Positions 1-9,968 of a DNA stretch of 64,000 nucleotides are shown one piece after another. The stretch is from Cokeromyces recurvatus (lineage: Eukaryota > Mucoromycota > Mucoromycetes > Mucorales > Mucoraceae): NCBI RefSeq assembly GCF_025118155.1, contig NW_026251388.1, positions 1,302,001 through 1,366,000 on the forward strand. The letters are read 5' to 3'. A model generated the notes under the pieces. That model was given only the letters and a program-made list of their open reading frames with translations, searched no databases and had not been told where the DNA came from. Within the stretch, counting starts at the first letter, position 1; every line of letters begins with the position of its first letter. The translations under genes were made by a program, and so were the position numbers.

Positions 1-27
1 CATCTTTATCTAATCATTGTGAAATAG

Positions 28-1651
28 GGATCATTTTTTCAACCTTATTTACCTTTACAACAAATTGAAATGTTATCATCAGAACAAACAAAATCGTATA
101 TCGTTGGCACAACAAATCAAATCTTTTTTCATCATAAGAGTGATATTAAAATTGATGTGTTAGTGAATGTAGAGAATGGTACTTTAGAATTCTATAATCC
201 TCAACTTGTTCAACTTGTGAGTCCAACTATAGCAGATCGTAGATGGATAGAAAACATGGTTAAAGTATTAAATGATACATGGAATCAAAACGGTAAAAAA
301 GAAAAAAGAAAAAAAGAGGGAAATGAGTATATTATAGACTACTTAAAATTGATATATGAAATGATGAATGAATAGATCCTGGTAGACCACTACAAAATAC
401 TTATCTTGGATCAGATGATTATTTAAGAGCAAGATTTGAAGAATATATGTTATCCCTATTATCTAGTATTAAATATGCGCAAGCACATCATCTTATTGAT
501 CATGCACATTATAAAAATATGCTGGATTTAGATCATCAAACTGAACATGAAGAGACTATTATGACAGATGAAAGTGAAGGTATTGTTATTAAAAAAAAAA
601 AAAAAAAAAAAAAAAGAGGGGAAACGTATATATAAAAGATATTTAATCCTTTTCTTTTTATTATTATTATTAATCTAGCACATAATTATTTATCAGATTA
701 TGGAATGAAATGGTTAACAGCTTGGTGGGACACACATAATTTCAAGAAATGGAATCAATATACAGATCATGAAATATATGAAATAGTAGAACCTGGGTAA
801 AGTAATTATATAAATATATATTATTTTGTTTGTTTGTTTGTCGATTAATGAATGATTAAAATGAGTAGTCATCCTGGTATGGGCAATATATCTATTATAG
901 ATTTACAAAATACCTTATCAAAGTAAAGTAATCGATATGTTCGATATATATCTATTTATATATTCATACTTGTCATTTCTTATTATAGTCGATTACGTGA
1001 TTTACAACTTAAACAAAATCTGGCGCCTATTCGAAATACATTATCTAGAGCTATGACAGGTAGTGTTAAAGCAGTATCTAATGGTAAATCAAAATTAAAT
1101 GCTATTTGGAATGATTTGGAAAAGAGTTCAGATGAAGGTAGATATAATAAATTAAATTAAAAAAAAATAAAGAAAGAAAGAAATTAATGATAATCAGCAA
1201 ATCCATCTTCACATTCTAGTTATCAATCTGATAAATCTATCTTGGAACCATCATTTTCGCCTTTGTTAGAAACAACAACACAACATGCTGGAAGAATATT
1301 TTCAAACTTTTCATCATTCCTAAGTCGAAAGACAAAAGAATTTTCACAAGCAATGGAGGTAATATGTGTGTTTTATATAAATATATGAATATGTATCAAG
1401 ATAGAGAGACACAAATGTAATGAACCCCATGGTATTTATGATAGGAATCTATATCTGAAAACAAAAACAATACTACTAGCGGCCATAGACAAGTATCTCA
1501 CGATCATGATGTATCAACACAAGAAACCGTTTCTGTTTCAGATAATGATGATGATTCTGGTTCTGCTGCCTTTGTAGATGTAGCTCGAATGTATCCTTTT
1601 AGTGCTTCCAAAATTGATAAAAAGAAGGAAGAAAAGATTCTTCATATTTAA
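28..1651 (+). CDS. AVL9: AVL9-like late secretory pathway protein (5' truncated by window edge)
   Basis: Seen: a spliced gene entering from the left edge. An intron ends at about 27, and exon pieces can be joined at about 28-291, 377-570, 679-799 and onward, ending at TAA 1649-1651. The joined protein has the AVL9/DENN-type order: GSFFQPYLPLQQIE, then SYIVGTTNQIFF, then DVLVNVENGTLEF, then LSDYGMKW...THNFKKW, then a polar Ser/Asp-rich tail with RAMTGSVKAV and AGRIFSNFSSFLSRKTKEF. Known: AVL9 proteins act in Golgi-to-surface secretory transport and carry a DENN-like domain. The match to the central and C-terminal parts of human AVL9 is from memory but covers several blocks in order. The N-terminal half lies outside the window. 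The intron at about 571-678 contains a poly-A run. Family assignment is fairly sure; exact exon ends are approximate. Confidence 0.8.
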
Positions 1652-1920
1652 AAAATGGAAGAGAAAGTGTTAGTTTTTTTTTTCTTTTTGTAAGACAATC
1701 ATCTCTATGTACAGCCATTGAATACAACATGCATGCATGTATATCATTCTATCAATAAATTAGCATACTCTAATATCATAAAATACTTTGACACGTATAT
1801 TGTATCCAAATAAGAAGAATAAAAAAAAAAGGAAAAAAATAAACCTTATTTTCTGTTATATCTGTTGCTATTATAAACCTTATTGTTCCGTATATTTATA
1901 TAAAAGGACTCTATATATGC

Positions 1921-1957
1921 ACTCACTCACTCTCACTCTCACTCTCACTCACTCACT

Positions 1958-2006
<49 letters not shown>

Positions 2007-2035
2007 TCTATCTCTCTCTATCTCTCTCTTTATTT
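1921..2035. repeat. CT/CTCA/CTAT-rich microsatellite
   Basis: A pure pyrimidine/CT-type simple repeat about 115 bp long. It begins as CTCA-type units, becomes (CT)n and ends as CTAT-type units. It lies in the gap after the AVL9-like gene and just before a possible zinc-knuckle exon. Confidence 0.95.
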
Positions 2036-2042
2036 CATTTCA

Positions 2043-2177
2043 GTCTGTTATACTACACTACTGGTCATGTTATTCACTTTGGTGGTCATCAATCCAAATT
2101 CAACTAGTGGTTGCTCTTATTGCGGTGTTTTGGGTCATATCGCATGGAACTGTCCCAAGAGACATAGACCAAAATAA
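2043..2177 (+). CDS. Possible short exon encoding a CCHC zinc knuckle
   Basis: Seen: after a possible acceptor (ttatttcatttcag) the plus strand reads about 44 codons ending at TAA 2175-2177. The end contains a good CX2CX4HX4C knuckle (CSYCGVLGHIAWNCP) and a basic tail. Known: such knuckles bind single-stranded nucleic acid and occur in RNA-processing and retrotransposon Gag proteins. No convincing upstream exon was found; the preceding sequence is a CT microsatellite, so translation through it is probably meaningless. This may be the last exon of an unrecognised small gene, an alternative 3' end, or a retroelement scrap. The motif is clear but gene status is uncertain. Confidence 0.35.
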   Translation, partial: VCYTTLLVMLFTLVVINPNSTSGCSYCGVLGHIAWNCPKRHRPK

Positions 2178-2265
2178 AATAAAATAAAACAAAATACTCA
2201 TAGTTGCTAATAAAATCATAGAAATAGAGAAGGACATTAATTTTATTGATTCCCTATATTATTAT

Positions 2266-3445
2266 TTAAAGAGCAAATCTATCTAATTGAACTTGCTCTC
2301 TTTTTATGTCACAACGCACGTGTTTCAGCCAATCAGGAACAGATTGAATCTCATCCAATCGATGATTAATTTTGAGTTTTAAATCTGATTCCAATCTTCT
2401 ATTACTGTCTTCGTCGTCGTCGTCGTCGTCTTGTTGTTGTCGTTGAAGAAGAGAAGAAGGATAAGAAAAACTAAATAACATATGGTCCTTCAAGTAGACT
2501 TGAATCAGATTCAAGGTACGTTGATTACCAAGACAATTTGACCTTGGTTCCCATTCATCTAATTCTATCTCTGGGTCATCTGTTTCTAAATGGGTTGTAT
2601 AAATGATAGGATATTCAAGAGCCCAGCCAGTAAGCGCTACCATAAAAGGAGGTACGATAGGTGAATAATATGTGACTCTTTTACTATCATCTTTTATCAA
2701 TCTTGACTCAAGTAGTTTATTTTTTAACCAATCAATTAAATGAATGGGTGGTTGATTCAACTTTGCCAAAAAAAAAAAAAATTAACGTAAAAAAAAAAAA
2801 AAAAAAAAAAACAATCCAGGATAAACATTTACTTACTCTAAGTGGTTCTTTTCCTTCAACAGCAATAAAAATGAACTGAGATGGATGATGAATAGTTGAT
2901 TTTAAATGCTGTTCAAGTCTATGTATGTTACATAAAAATGTAAATCTATCTTTAAATTGAAGTAACCTTAATGAACGACAAGAAGGATGCTATTGATGGA
3001 TTTGTTTATATCTATTGTTTGTGTGTGTGTGTGTGTGTATGTTTTCGGAGATCAAATATATCTATTTTCTTTAATTACCTTTCTTAATTTCGATAATAAA
3101 GTTTCTGCTTCAGTCAATTCAAGATGTGCAATGTCAACTAGATGAGAGACTCTAGAATAAATTGTATTAAAATGAATTGACATACATTTTTTTTTTTTTT
3201 TTTGGTTCATGATCATCTATATTTAGGGTGTAAATAAATAAATAAACAATTTCTTATTTACCTTAAGCCTAATGCTACACAAGCTATTGCTATTTATTAA
3301 CAACACCGATCCGTTAATTAATCAAAAAAAGGAACAAGAAAAACAAAAAAAAAAAAAAAAACTCACCTTTGGATAATGAATTTAGTTTGGCTTTGTTTAA
3401 GGATTTGAAACATGATTTGAGAATAGTGAAGATGAAATTTAGCAT
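2266..3445 (-). CDS. Conserved protein, tentatively UPF0739/C1orf74 (DUF4504) family
   Basis: Seen: a five-exon minus-strand gene starting at ATG 3445 (MLNFIFTILKSC...) and ending at TAA 2266-2268. Introns fit in frame at each junction: SLSK/AIACVALGLR, VSHLVDIAHLELTEAE, FTFLCNIHRLEQHLKS, FIFIAVEGKEPL, then WLKNKLLES and YYSPIVPPFMVALTGWALEY. A poly-Asp tract (GTC repeats at about 2412-2430) sits in the last exon. The gene structure is well supported because reading frame and protein-like composition persist over all exons. The family name is a memory-based guess from the GWALEYPIIY-type block and overall size of roughly 290 residues; no biochemical function can be given. The introns include runs of A and a (GT)n repeat. 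Confidence 0.7.
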
Positions 3446-3822
3446 GTATATATTTATATATAAAACCACGTGAGGCTTATAATAATAATAATAATAAAGG
3501 ATGAATAAGAAGAAGGAGGAAATAATTAGTTATTGATGAAAAAGGAGCTAGCAGTAATTGACTTAAAAGAAGGAGTGAAGAAGATGAAATAGGAGGAGTT
3601 TACACAGAAAAAAAAAAAAAACGAATAAAAATTAAGGATTTTTTTTTTTAAATAAATAATTTTATTATTTTGTGACACTTAAAATTTCAAACCAATCTTT
3701 TATAAATTTAGTAATAATATATAAATTATGGTTTCTTTTTTTTTTATAGCTTTTTTTTATCTCCTGCCCCTTTTTTTTTTTTTTTTTTTTTTTATTCTTT
3801 TTCTTCCTCTTTCTTTTCTTTT

Positions 3823-3916
3823 ATGTCTTCTAATAATTCTTCCTCATTTTCAAATATAATTTGTAGATCTAAACAAGCTTTATTAAATAAATTAAACAAT
3901 ACAAATCTTAATAAAA

Positions 3917-3947
<31 letters not shown>

Positions 3948-5887
3948 CAACAACAACAGTAACAACAACAGCAACAACAATAATAATACAATGGTTGCAA
4001 CAACATTAAAAGATGGACAACATTATTTTGAAAAGGGAAATTGCTATCTTTTTGGAAGAAAAGGTTATCCAGTAGACACAATGAAAGCTGTATGCTGTTT
4101 TAGAAAAGCAATCGCTTTTAATTATGCAAAAGCAGAAGGTGTCCTTGGGTTTTGTTATGAATTTGGTTTAGGTGTGACAAAAGACTTTGTAAAAGCAGAA
4201 AAGCATTATATCTCAGCTGCTCGTCAACTAGAGGATGGTCTTTCGATGGCTCGTTTAGCCTTTTTGAGAAAATATGGCCGTCCTTCAGTTAAGATTGATC
4301 GTGTTGAAGCAGAGATTTGGGCAGAAAGAGTGAAACGTTGTCAGAATGCAGTGGATTGGATCATTGAAGCTGCTACAATAGATCAAGATCCAAATGCTCA
4401 ATATGCCCTTGGTGTCTGTTATCATGATGGTGTAGGTGTACCAAAGGATGAAGACGCTGCCTTCCGTTGGTATAAGGCAAGTGCTGAACAAGGGAATGCT
4501 CGTGGCCAAGGTATCTTGGGCTATTGTTATGGTGAGGGCTTTGGTGTAGCCAAGGATGAATTAGAAGCGATGCGTTGGTATCGATTAGCTGCTGAACAAG
4601 GTGAGACGGTCGCTATTTATAATGTAGGTTATTGTTATGAAGATGGAATTGGGGTTAAAAAAGATGTACATGAGGCTGTTAAATGGTATGCGTTATCTGC
4701 TGAACAAGGAAATGCCTTTGCTCAAAATTCATTGGGTTATTGCTATGAAGATGGTATTGGTGTACCTCAAGATTTCCAAAGGGCTACCTATTGGTATCAA
4801 CAGTCCGCTCAGCAAGGTTATCCATGGGCTGAATGCAATCTAGGCTATTGTTATCAAAACGGAATTGGAGTTGAAAAGAACGATAGCTTAGGTGCTTATT
4901 GGTATAAGAAGGCGGCTCTTCAAGGTCATGCAAGGGCACAGCATAATTTAGGTTTCTGTTACCAAAATGGGATTGGTGTGGAGCGAGATGAGGTAGAGGC
5001 AGTCAAGTGGTACAAGAGATCAGCAGAGAGAGGCAATATATTTGCTTATCATTCATTAGGATACTGTTATCAAAATGGAATTGGTGTGCAAGTGAATGAG
5101 CAAGAAGCTGTATTCTGGTATTATCTGAGTGCTGAAGAGAACCATGCGCCTGCTCAGTTATCATTAGGGTATTGCTATCGTAATGGAATTGGTGTACCCA
5201 AGAATGAACGTGAAGCTGTTAAATGGTTCCGTCAAAGCGCTGAACAAGGGAACGCATTGGCTCAAAATTCATTAGGCTTTTGTTATGAAGAGGGCCTAGG
5301 CGTCAAGAAGGATTGTTCTCGAGCTGTCTATTGGTACCACAAGTCGGCACGTCAAAATAATCCATGGGCTCAGTGTAACTTGGGCTTTTGTTATGCAAAT
5401 GGAATTGGTGTTCAAAAGGATGATATAAAAGCAGTTGAATGGTATCGTAGAGCAGCTAATCAAAACCATGCTCGTGCCTTGGATAAATTAGGTTCTCATT
5501 TACAAAACGGTATCGGTATTGAAAAGGATTTAAAGGCTGCATTTGACATGTTTAAAAAGGCTGCTGAACAAGATCATGTTGCTGCACAATATCATTTAGC
5601 TAATTGTTATGAAAAGGGATTAGGAGTTACAATAGATCTTCATCAAGCAACGATTTGGTTTGAACGTGCTGCTATGGGTAAATACTATTACTTTTGTATT
5701 CACATAATTTATTAACCAATCAATCCATCTATCTCTATTTATAGCTGGATGTCGTAGTTCACATGAAAGATTAAGACGTTTATTAGCTCGTGTTTGCTTG
5801 ATCTCACCTGGTTTATCGCATTCAATGAATGATGATGATTTAATCTGCTCTGGATTTATTTGTGGACATAGTGCGCCGGCCGCATAG
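3823..5887 (+). CDS. Sel1-repeat (SLR/TPR-like) protein with about 13 repeats
   Basis: Seen: ATG at 3823, one long exon, then a small intron (about 5676-5744) and a short last exon ending at TAG 5885-5887, so the C-terminus is GCRSSHERLRRLL...GHSAPAA. The protein is about 675 residues. A poly-Ser/poly-Asn stretch (AGC and AAC repeats, 3919-3990) precedes about 13 consecutive ~36-residue repeats of the type AQxxLGYCYxxGIGVxKD...AxxWYxxSAEQGN. Known: Sel1 repeats form alpha-solenoids that scaffold protein complexes; fungal examples include chitin-synthase activators (Skt5/Chs4) and ER quality-control subunits. No transmembrane segment is visible, and no CaaX box is present, which argues against a simple Chs4 orthologue. 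Role inferred only as a scaffold. Confidence 0.88.
3919..3990. repeat. AGC/AAC trinucleotide repeats encoding poly-Ser then poly-Asn
   Basis: Trinucleotide repeats AGC then AAC/AAT in frame within the Sel1-repeat gene, giving serine then asparagine tracts. Length is probably variable between strains. Confidence 0.9.
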
Positions 5888-6317
5888 ATTAGATAAAAAA
5901 AGAAAAAACAGATATTTTTTATTATTATTATTTACCCCTTCCCCCCCCTATTCGCTTTCATTTTATTATTATTTATTACAGTTAATGCTATTACTATTAC
6001 TACTATTACTATTACTGCTACTGCTACTACAATTGCTATTGCTTTTTTTTTCTTTTCTTTCAATATACATATTTGTATTTATCTCCCACTTGAAAAAAAG
6101 AAAGAAAGAGAGAGAGAGAGAGCAAATATATTAGAAATAAAATTAGATTTTATATATACAAATATATAAATTAAGGGACACACACACACACACACAAAAA
6201 GTGGGAGGGAAAAAGAGGGGATGATTTTTATGAGGAGATCAGGTTTAGTAGTAACATATGATAGTATTTTGTATAAATATAAAATTATATACAAAATATA
6301 TTTTTTAATTGTTTGTA
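5888..6317. other. Intergenic, simple-sequence rich
   Basis: No gene recognised. Holds a C-run and pyrimidine-rich DNA near 5937-5950, TTA/CTA trinucleotide-like repeats (about 5965-6040), an AGAG tract (6103-6121) and a CA tract (6179-6196). It forms the 3' region of the Sel1 gene and the 5' region of the next small gene. Confidence 0.7.
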
Positions 6318-6770
6318 ATGAATATACAAAAAGAAAAAGAAGGAGATATTTACTCACCTCCCTCAACACCCCCACCTATACATGCCATTTATTTTCCCGA
6401 AACTTATCATCCTCCTCCTACTACAACTACGACTACGACTACGACTACGACTCTCTTCTCCTCTTATTGGCAATATCAGCAAGTTGCCCGAGATCAAATA
6501 AGAAAAGGAGATGATATTCTATTAAAGGCTAGAAGACTACTCCTGATCGTTGCCAAGACTTTAGTCAAATTTATATTTAAAAATAATAACCTACTCCTGG
6601 TGATTCATCTCATCCACCAAATATGGAAAACAAGATTACTCATTATTTTCTATACAATTCACATCTTTAAACATCTTCTATTTCTCATTCGACATGAAGC
6701 AAGTTATAAACGAATGTTGATTTCCCTTTTCTTTTCATTTCCTTCGATACCATCTATCTATAGCATGTAA
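6318..6770 (+). CDS. Hypothetical small protein, Pro/Thr-rich N-terminus
   Basis: Seen: an open frame of about 150 codons from ATG 6318. It starts with a Pro-rich segment (SPPSTPPPIHAIYFPE), a poly-Thr tract coded by ACT/ACG repeats (6419-6452), then a plausible amphipathic helix (YWQYQQVARDQIRKGDDILL). After about 6560 the frame becomes a string of Leu/Ile/His-rich residues typical of AT-rich non-coding DNA, and another frame there looks more protein-like (NPTPGDSSHPPN). An unrecognised intron or a different 3' exon is therefore likely. The family is not recognised. The first half may be genuine; the listed end is doubtful. Confidence 0.38.
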   Translation: MNIQKEKEGDIYSPPSTPPPIHAIYFPETYHPPPTTTTTTTTTTTLFSSYWQYQQVARDQIRKGDDILLKARRLLLIVAKTLVKFIFKNNNLLLVIHLIHQIWKTRLLIIFYTIHIFKHLLFLIRHEASYKRMLISLFFSFPSIPSIYSM

Positions 6771-7718
6771 TAAGCGGTACTACTTGAAGGCCAACAAGTA
6801 CTAACCATCCTCATCATCATTCCATTATTATTACTACCCAAAACGCGGATCGAAAATAGATATATTATGTAATCAAGCAGAATTCAATTTTTTTCTTCCC
6901 TCCCTCCCTCCCTCCCCCCCCAAGTTCATACACACAAACGAAATCTATTTACTCGAATATATTAATAACAATTAAAAAGATTTAAATGATAAAAGACCTT
7001 AGTTTTAATAATAAGAGGTTATAGTAGTTTTTTCTTTTCTTACCTGGCTTGTAAATAATGCTAAATCATAATTGGTTATCCTTAATATATGATTGGCGAG
7101 GATAAATGTATCATTATTTTATTATTGCCTCTCCCACCAAATGGTTCATAGTAATGTATCTTCCTATAAACGATTTATTAAAATAGCTTATGCAAATAAG
7201 AAATGAATTATTATTTGCTACTAGTTAAAGAAAGAAAGAAAGAAAAAAAAATTTTTTTTTCCTTTTTTTGATCTTCTATGACTATGATAAAAAACACAAT
7301 AATGTTGTAGTATTCTACATTACGGATAAAGTGTTATCCTGATTTTCTTTTTTGGTGAGAGGAGTTTGAAATCAAATCATCTTGAATTTTTACATATTTT
7401 AATATATAATCAAATATATCCGTTTCAATCCGAAATAGAATCATTAAAGACCAGATAAAAAAAAAAAAAAAAGAGAGAGATAAATAAAAAGTAAATTTTC
7501 CAAGAAAAGAAAAAAAAAAAAAAAAAGAGAGAAAGAGAGTAAATCAATTTATTTTATTTCATTTTAACAAAAAGAGATGAAAATTAGAGATCAAATAAAG
7601 AATAAGAAAGAAAGAAAATGTTATATTTTCCCGAAAATAGGATTATTCCGTGGATCTTCTTGCTCCTCCTTATAATAAATTGACGTTTGGCGGCTAACTA
7701 TTTAAGCCGTTCAGTCTT

Positions 7719-7732
7719 ATATATAAATAAGG
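7719..7732 (+). promoter_or_regulatory. TATA-like element upstream of the small gene at 7863
   Basis: The sequence TATATAAATA lies about 135 bp before ATG 7863, in a slightly GC-richer patch (GGCGGCTAAC just upstream). Spacing and composition fit a fungal core promoter, but no functional evidence is available. Confidence 0.4.
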
Positions 7733-7770
7733 TTTTGAAAGTAAATAATAAAAATAAAAATAAAAAAAAA

Positions 7771-7828
7771 CATACGCACGCACGTACGCACACACACACG
7801 CACATACACACACACACACACACACACA
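7771..7828. repeat. CA-rich microsatellite
   Basis: CACG/CACA dinucleotide-type repeat of about 58 bp in the 5' region of the 90-residue gene. Confidence 0.9.
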
Positions 7829-7862
7829 AAAGGGTTAAATCAAACTTTATTCTTGTTTAAAT

Positions 7863-8135
7863 ATGATCTTTAATATCAAGTTGTCTTCTTTATTCAATAA
7901 TAACAAATTATCAGAAGATAGTTTATCAACATCAAGTACAATTACACCTTCAAAATCACGGTCATCTGCTATTCATTCATTCTTGGCTGCATTTAGTACA
8001 GAAAAATACATGAATGATCCAATGCGTACCACAAATCATCCTGATATAGTCGGCTATTATTATGATCCAATGAGTTGTGATGGTCACAGAAATCATGTTT
8101 CCGTTGGATATGATGTTACAAACACGGGTGCTTAA
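7863..8135 (+). CDS. Hypothetical 90-residue protein
   Basis: Seen: intronless frame with ATG 7863 and TAA 8133-8135. N-terminus is MIFNIKLSSLFNNNK; the middle is Ser/Thr-rich; the C-terminal third has an unusual polar pattern (MRTTNHPDIVGYYYDPMSC, then DGHRNHVSVGYDV). Codon use and composition look protein-like, unlike the Leu/Ile/Phe strings of neighbouring chance frames, and a TATA-like element and CA tract lie upstream. No family is recognised. It could be a lineage-specific small protein; secretion is not evident. Confidence 0.55.
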   Translation: MIFNIKLSSLFNNNKLSEDSLSTSSTITPSKSRSSAIHSFLAAFSTEKYMNDPMRTTNHPDIVGYYYDPMSCDGHRNHVSVGYDVTNTGA

Positions 8136-8751
8136 AAAAAAAAAGAAGAAGTCGATCGATACAGTCAATAATCAATCACAATTGTACATACCTTATTATA
8201 CCTTTATCATCTATTATTTATTATTTAAATTATACTCTTTATTAAGAATAAATCTTTATTACCTAATCTTTATTATAACATAAAGAACACGATAGTTAGT
8301 AGTAGTAGTAGTAGTAGTTAAAAATAAAGGGGAGGGGAGGGAAGAGGGTCTTGGTGCATAGTAAAAAAAAAAAAAAAACAAAGGATGGTTACTGGGGGAA
8401 CTTGGTTATTCCAAGACAAACTACTGTTTTCATTTAAAATAACCCTGAATTTATTATTATCCAATATTGATCCTTCATTTTATTCTAGTCTAGTCTAGTC
8501 TAGATAGCAGCAGCAGCAGCAGTAACAATACTGATAATAAAAAGGAGAAAATAGACAAAATAGGAATTATTATAAAGAAGATTCTAGATGTGTCTAATAA
8601 ACTTTTTATTATGTATACAAGTAAATAAATGGGAGGGGTATATATGATTTGATAAGGAGAGTGATTGATGACTATATATAGTATAATTGAAGTAGAAGAA
8701 GAAGGTATGTATACACATTTGCATGCATATAGTATAGTTGGCATGGATATA
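8136..8751. other. Convergent intergenic region with short tandem repeats
   Basis: Separates the small plus-strand gene from the minus-strand RGS gene. Holds (AGT)n at 8298-8318, an A run at about 8363, TCTAG-type pentanucleotide units at 8486-8503 and (CAG)n at 8506-8522. No gene seen. Confidence 0.7.
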
Positions 8752-9465
8752 TTATGATTTTGGATGTTTCGTTACAAGAGCTGTTGTCATGGATATTCGG
8801 TGTTTTAAAAGAGAAGTTTTCAATTGTTTCCATATTCTTTTACACTGAGTCCTTGATGAAGAAGTAGTTGAGATGGAAGGCGGAGCTGAAGAGATGAAGA
8901 ATTTATTATTATTATTATCCAAGTTTAAATTGTGATGTGTCGAGAAAGAAGAAGAAGAATGAATCAATGACATATCATCTAAAAAGGAACAACTTTGACA
9001 ATAGCTATCAAGATTCCCTTTTAATGAAGCATTTGTTCCTTTTTCTTTATTAGTAAGAAAGGGCCATGTTGTTGAATAATGCTTTGGGTTAACAAGAGAT
9101 GATATCCAAGGTAAAAAAGAATTGGCTCTCATTAATTCGAGTACAGAATCAGCCGCTTCATTAAAAAGACATCTTGTATAGTGATCTTTATGAGAATAAT
9201 AGAAATCAAGTATAGGTTGTCGTATACAATAAGGAATATTAATTTCTTGTGATGAATTTGGTAAAATATAAAGACGAATCATTCTTTCACCTAATTCCTG
9301 TCGTTCTTGTTGCAGTCCTATTTTATTGTATTCTTGTGTAGCGAGCCAAAAAGTCAAGTTTTCAACACAGTAAGTTTGATTTAAATAAGTTGTAAATTCA
9401 TTAAATATATCTGATGTAGGATCATTTAATATTGATTCCAATGAAATTCCTATTGGTTTATTCAT
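8752..9465 (-). CDS. RGS-domain protein (regulator of G-protein signalling)
   Basis: Seen: intronless 237-residue frame from ATG 9465. Residues about 8-125 form an RGS box: SLESILNDPTSDIFNEF, then the helical block YCVENLTFWLATQEY, then FNEAADSVLELMRANSFLPW. A Ser/Asn-rich linker follows, and the tail is basic (CKRIWKQLKTSLLKHR). Known: RGS boxes bind active G-alpha and speed GTP hydrolysis, ending receptor signalling. Small RGS-only proteins of this size occur in fungi, acting at the plasma membrane. The neighbouring minus-strand gene is a cyclic-nucleotide phosphodiesterase, which fits a shared G-protein/cAMP theme, although eukaryotic neighbours need not be co-regulated. No membrane anchor is obvious apart from the basic C-terminus. 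Confidence 0.87.
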   Translation of the reverse strand: MNKPIGISLESILNDPTSDIFNEFTTYLNQTYCVENLTFWLATQEYNKIGLQQERQELGERMIRLYILPNSSQEINIPYCIRQPILDFYYSHKDHYTRCLFNEAADSVLELMRANSFLPWISSLVNPKHYSTTWPFLTNKEKGTNASLKGNLDSYCQSCSFLDDMSLIHSSSSFSTHHNLNLDNNNNKFFISSAPPSISTTSSSRTQCKRIWKQLKTSLLKHRISMTTALVTKHPKS

Positions 9466-9968
9466 TCTTTCTTTCCTTTGATTGAATATCTATTCAAAGG
9501 TAAAGAAGAGAAGAAAAGATAAAAAGATAAAAAAAAAAAAAAAAAAAAGATCTGGGATTATTTATTTATTTATTTATTTATTTAATATATATTTATTTAG
9601 AGGTGTATTATTTATAAAGACTTTATTATTTACTGCTGTATTTACTCCTCATAAAATTATTTCCTAAATCAAATACTGCTTTTTTAGCACAATTCACTCA
9701 TAGTCAGATTTTTGTATTCTTTCATCATCTCTTTCTTCCCCAAAAAAAAAGAAAAGAAAAAGAAAAAGAAAAAAGTTTTTAAATCCAGATCCAACCCTTT
9801 CTAGTAGTATTGCTTGAGATTGATGGTTTTTTTTTTTTTTTAATAAAAGAAAGTTACGATTAGAAAACTTTTCTTTTCTTTTATTATTATTATTATTGAC
9901 GTTGATTTAAGTAATAAATAATAAAAAATTTGCTCTGTTTTACGTTGTAATAAATAAAATTAATTTTA
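9466..9968. other. Intergenic between RGS and PDE genes
   Basis: About 500 bp with ATTT repeats (9562-9583), A and T runs and (TTA)n near 9884-9897. It serves as the 5' region of the RGS gene and the 3' end of the PDE gene. No coding sequence seen. Confidence 0.7.

Larger units (their letters stand above)
6781..7862. other. Intergenic, AT-rich, with putative promoter and CA microsatellite
   Basis: No coding sequence recognised. Contains a CCCT-type pyrimidine tract (6897-6920), several A runs, and near its right end a likely core promoter for the 90-residue gene: a TATA-like element TATATAAATA at about 7721-7730, followed by a CA/CG dinucleotide repeat (7771-7828). Confidence 0.65.

Noticed and set aside
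3792..3980. Minus-strand frame of poly-Leu across the start of the Sel1 gene
   Set aside because: Antisense reading of the AGC/AAC repeats that encode poly-Ser/Asn; no independent support.
5862..6134. Leu/Tyr-rich plus-strand frame
   Set aside because: Translation of TTA/CTA microsatellites and pyrimidine-rich DNA; no protein-like character.
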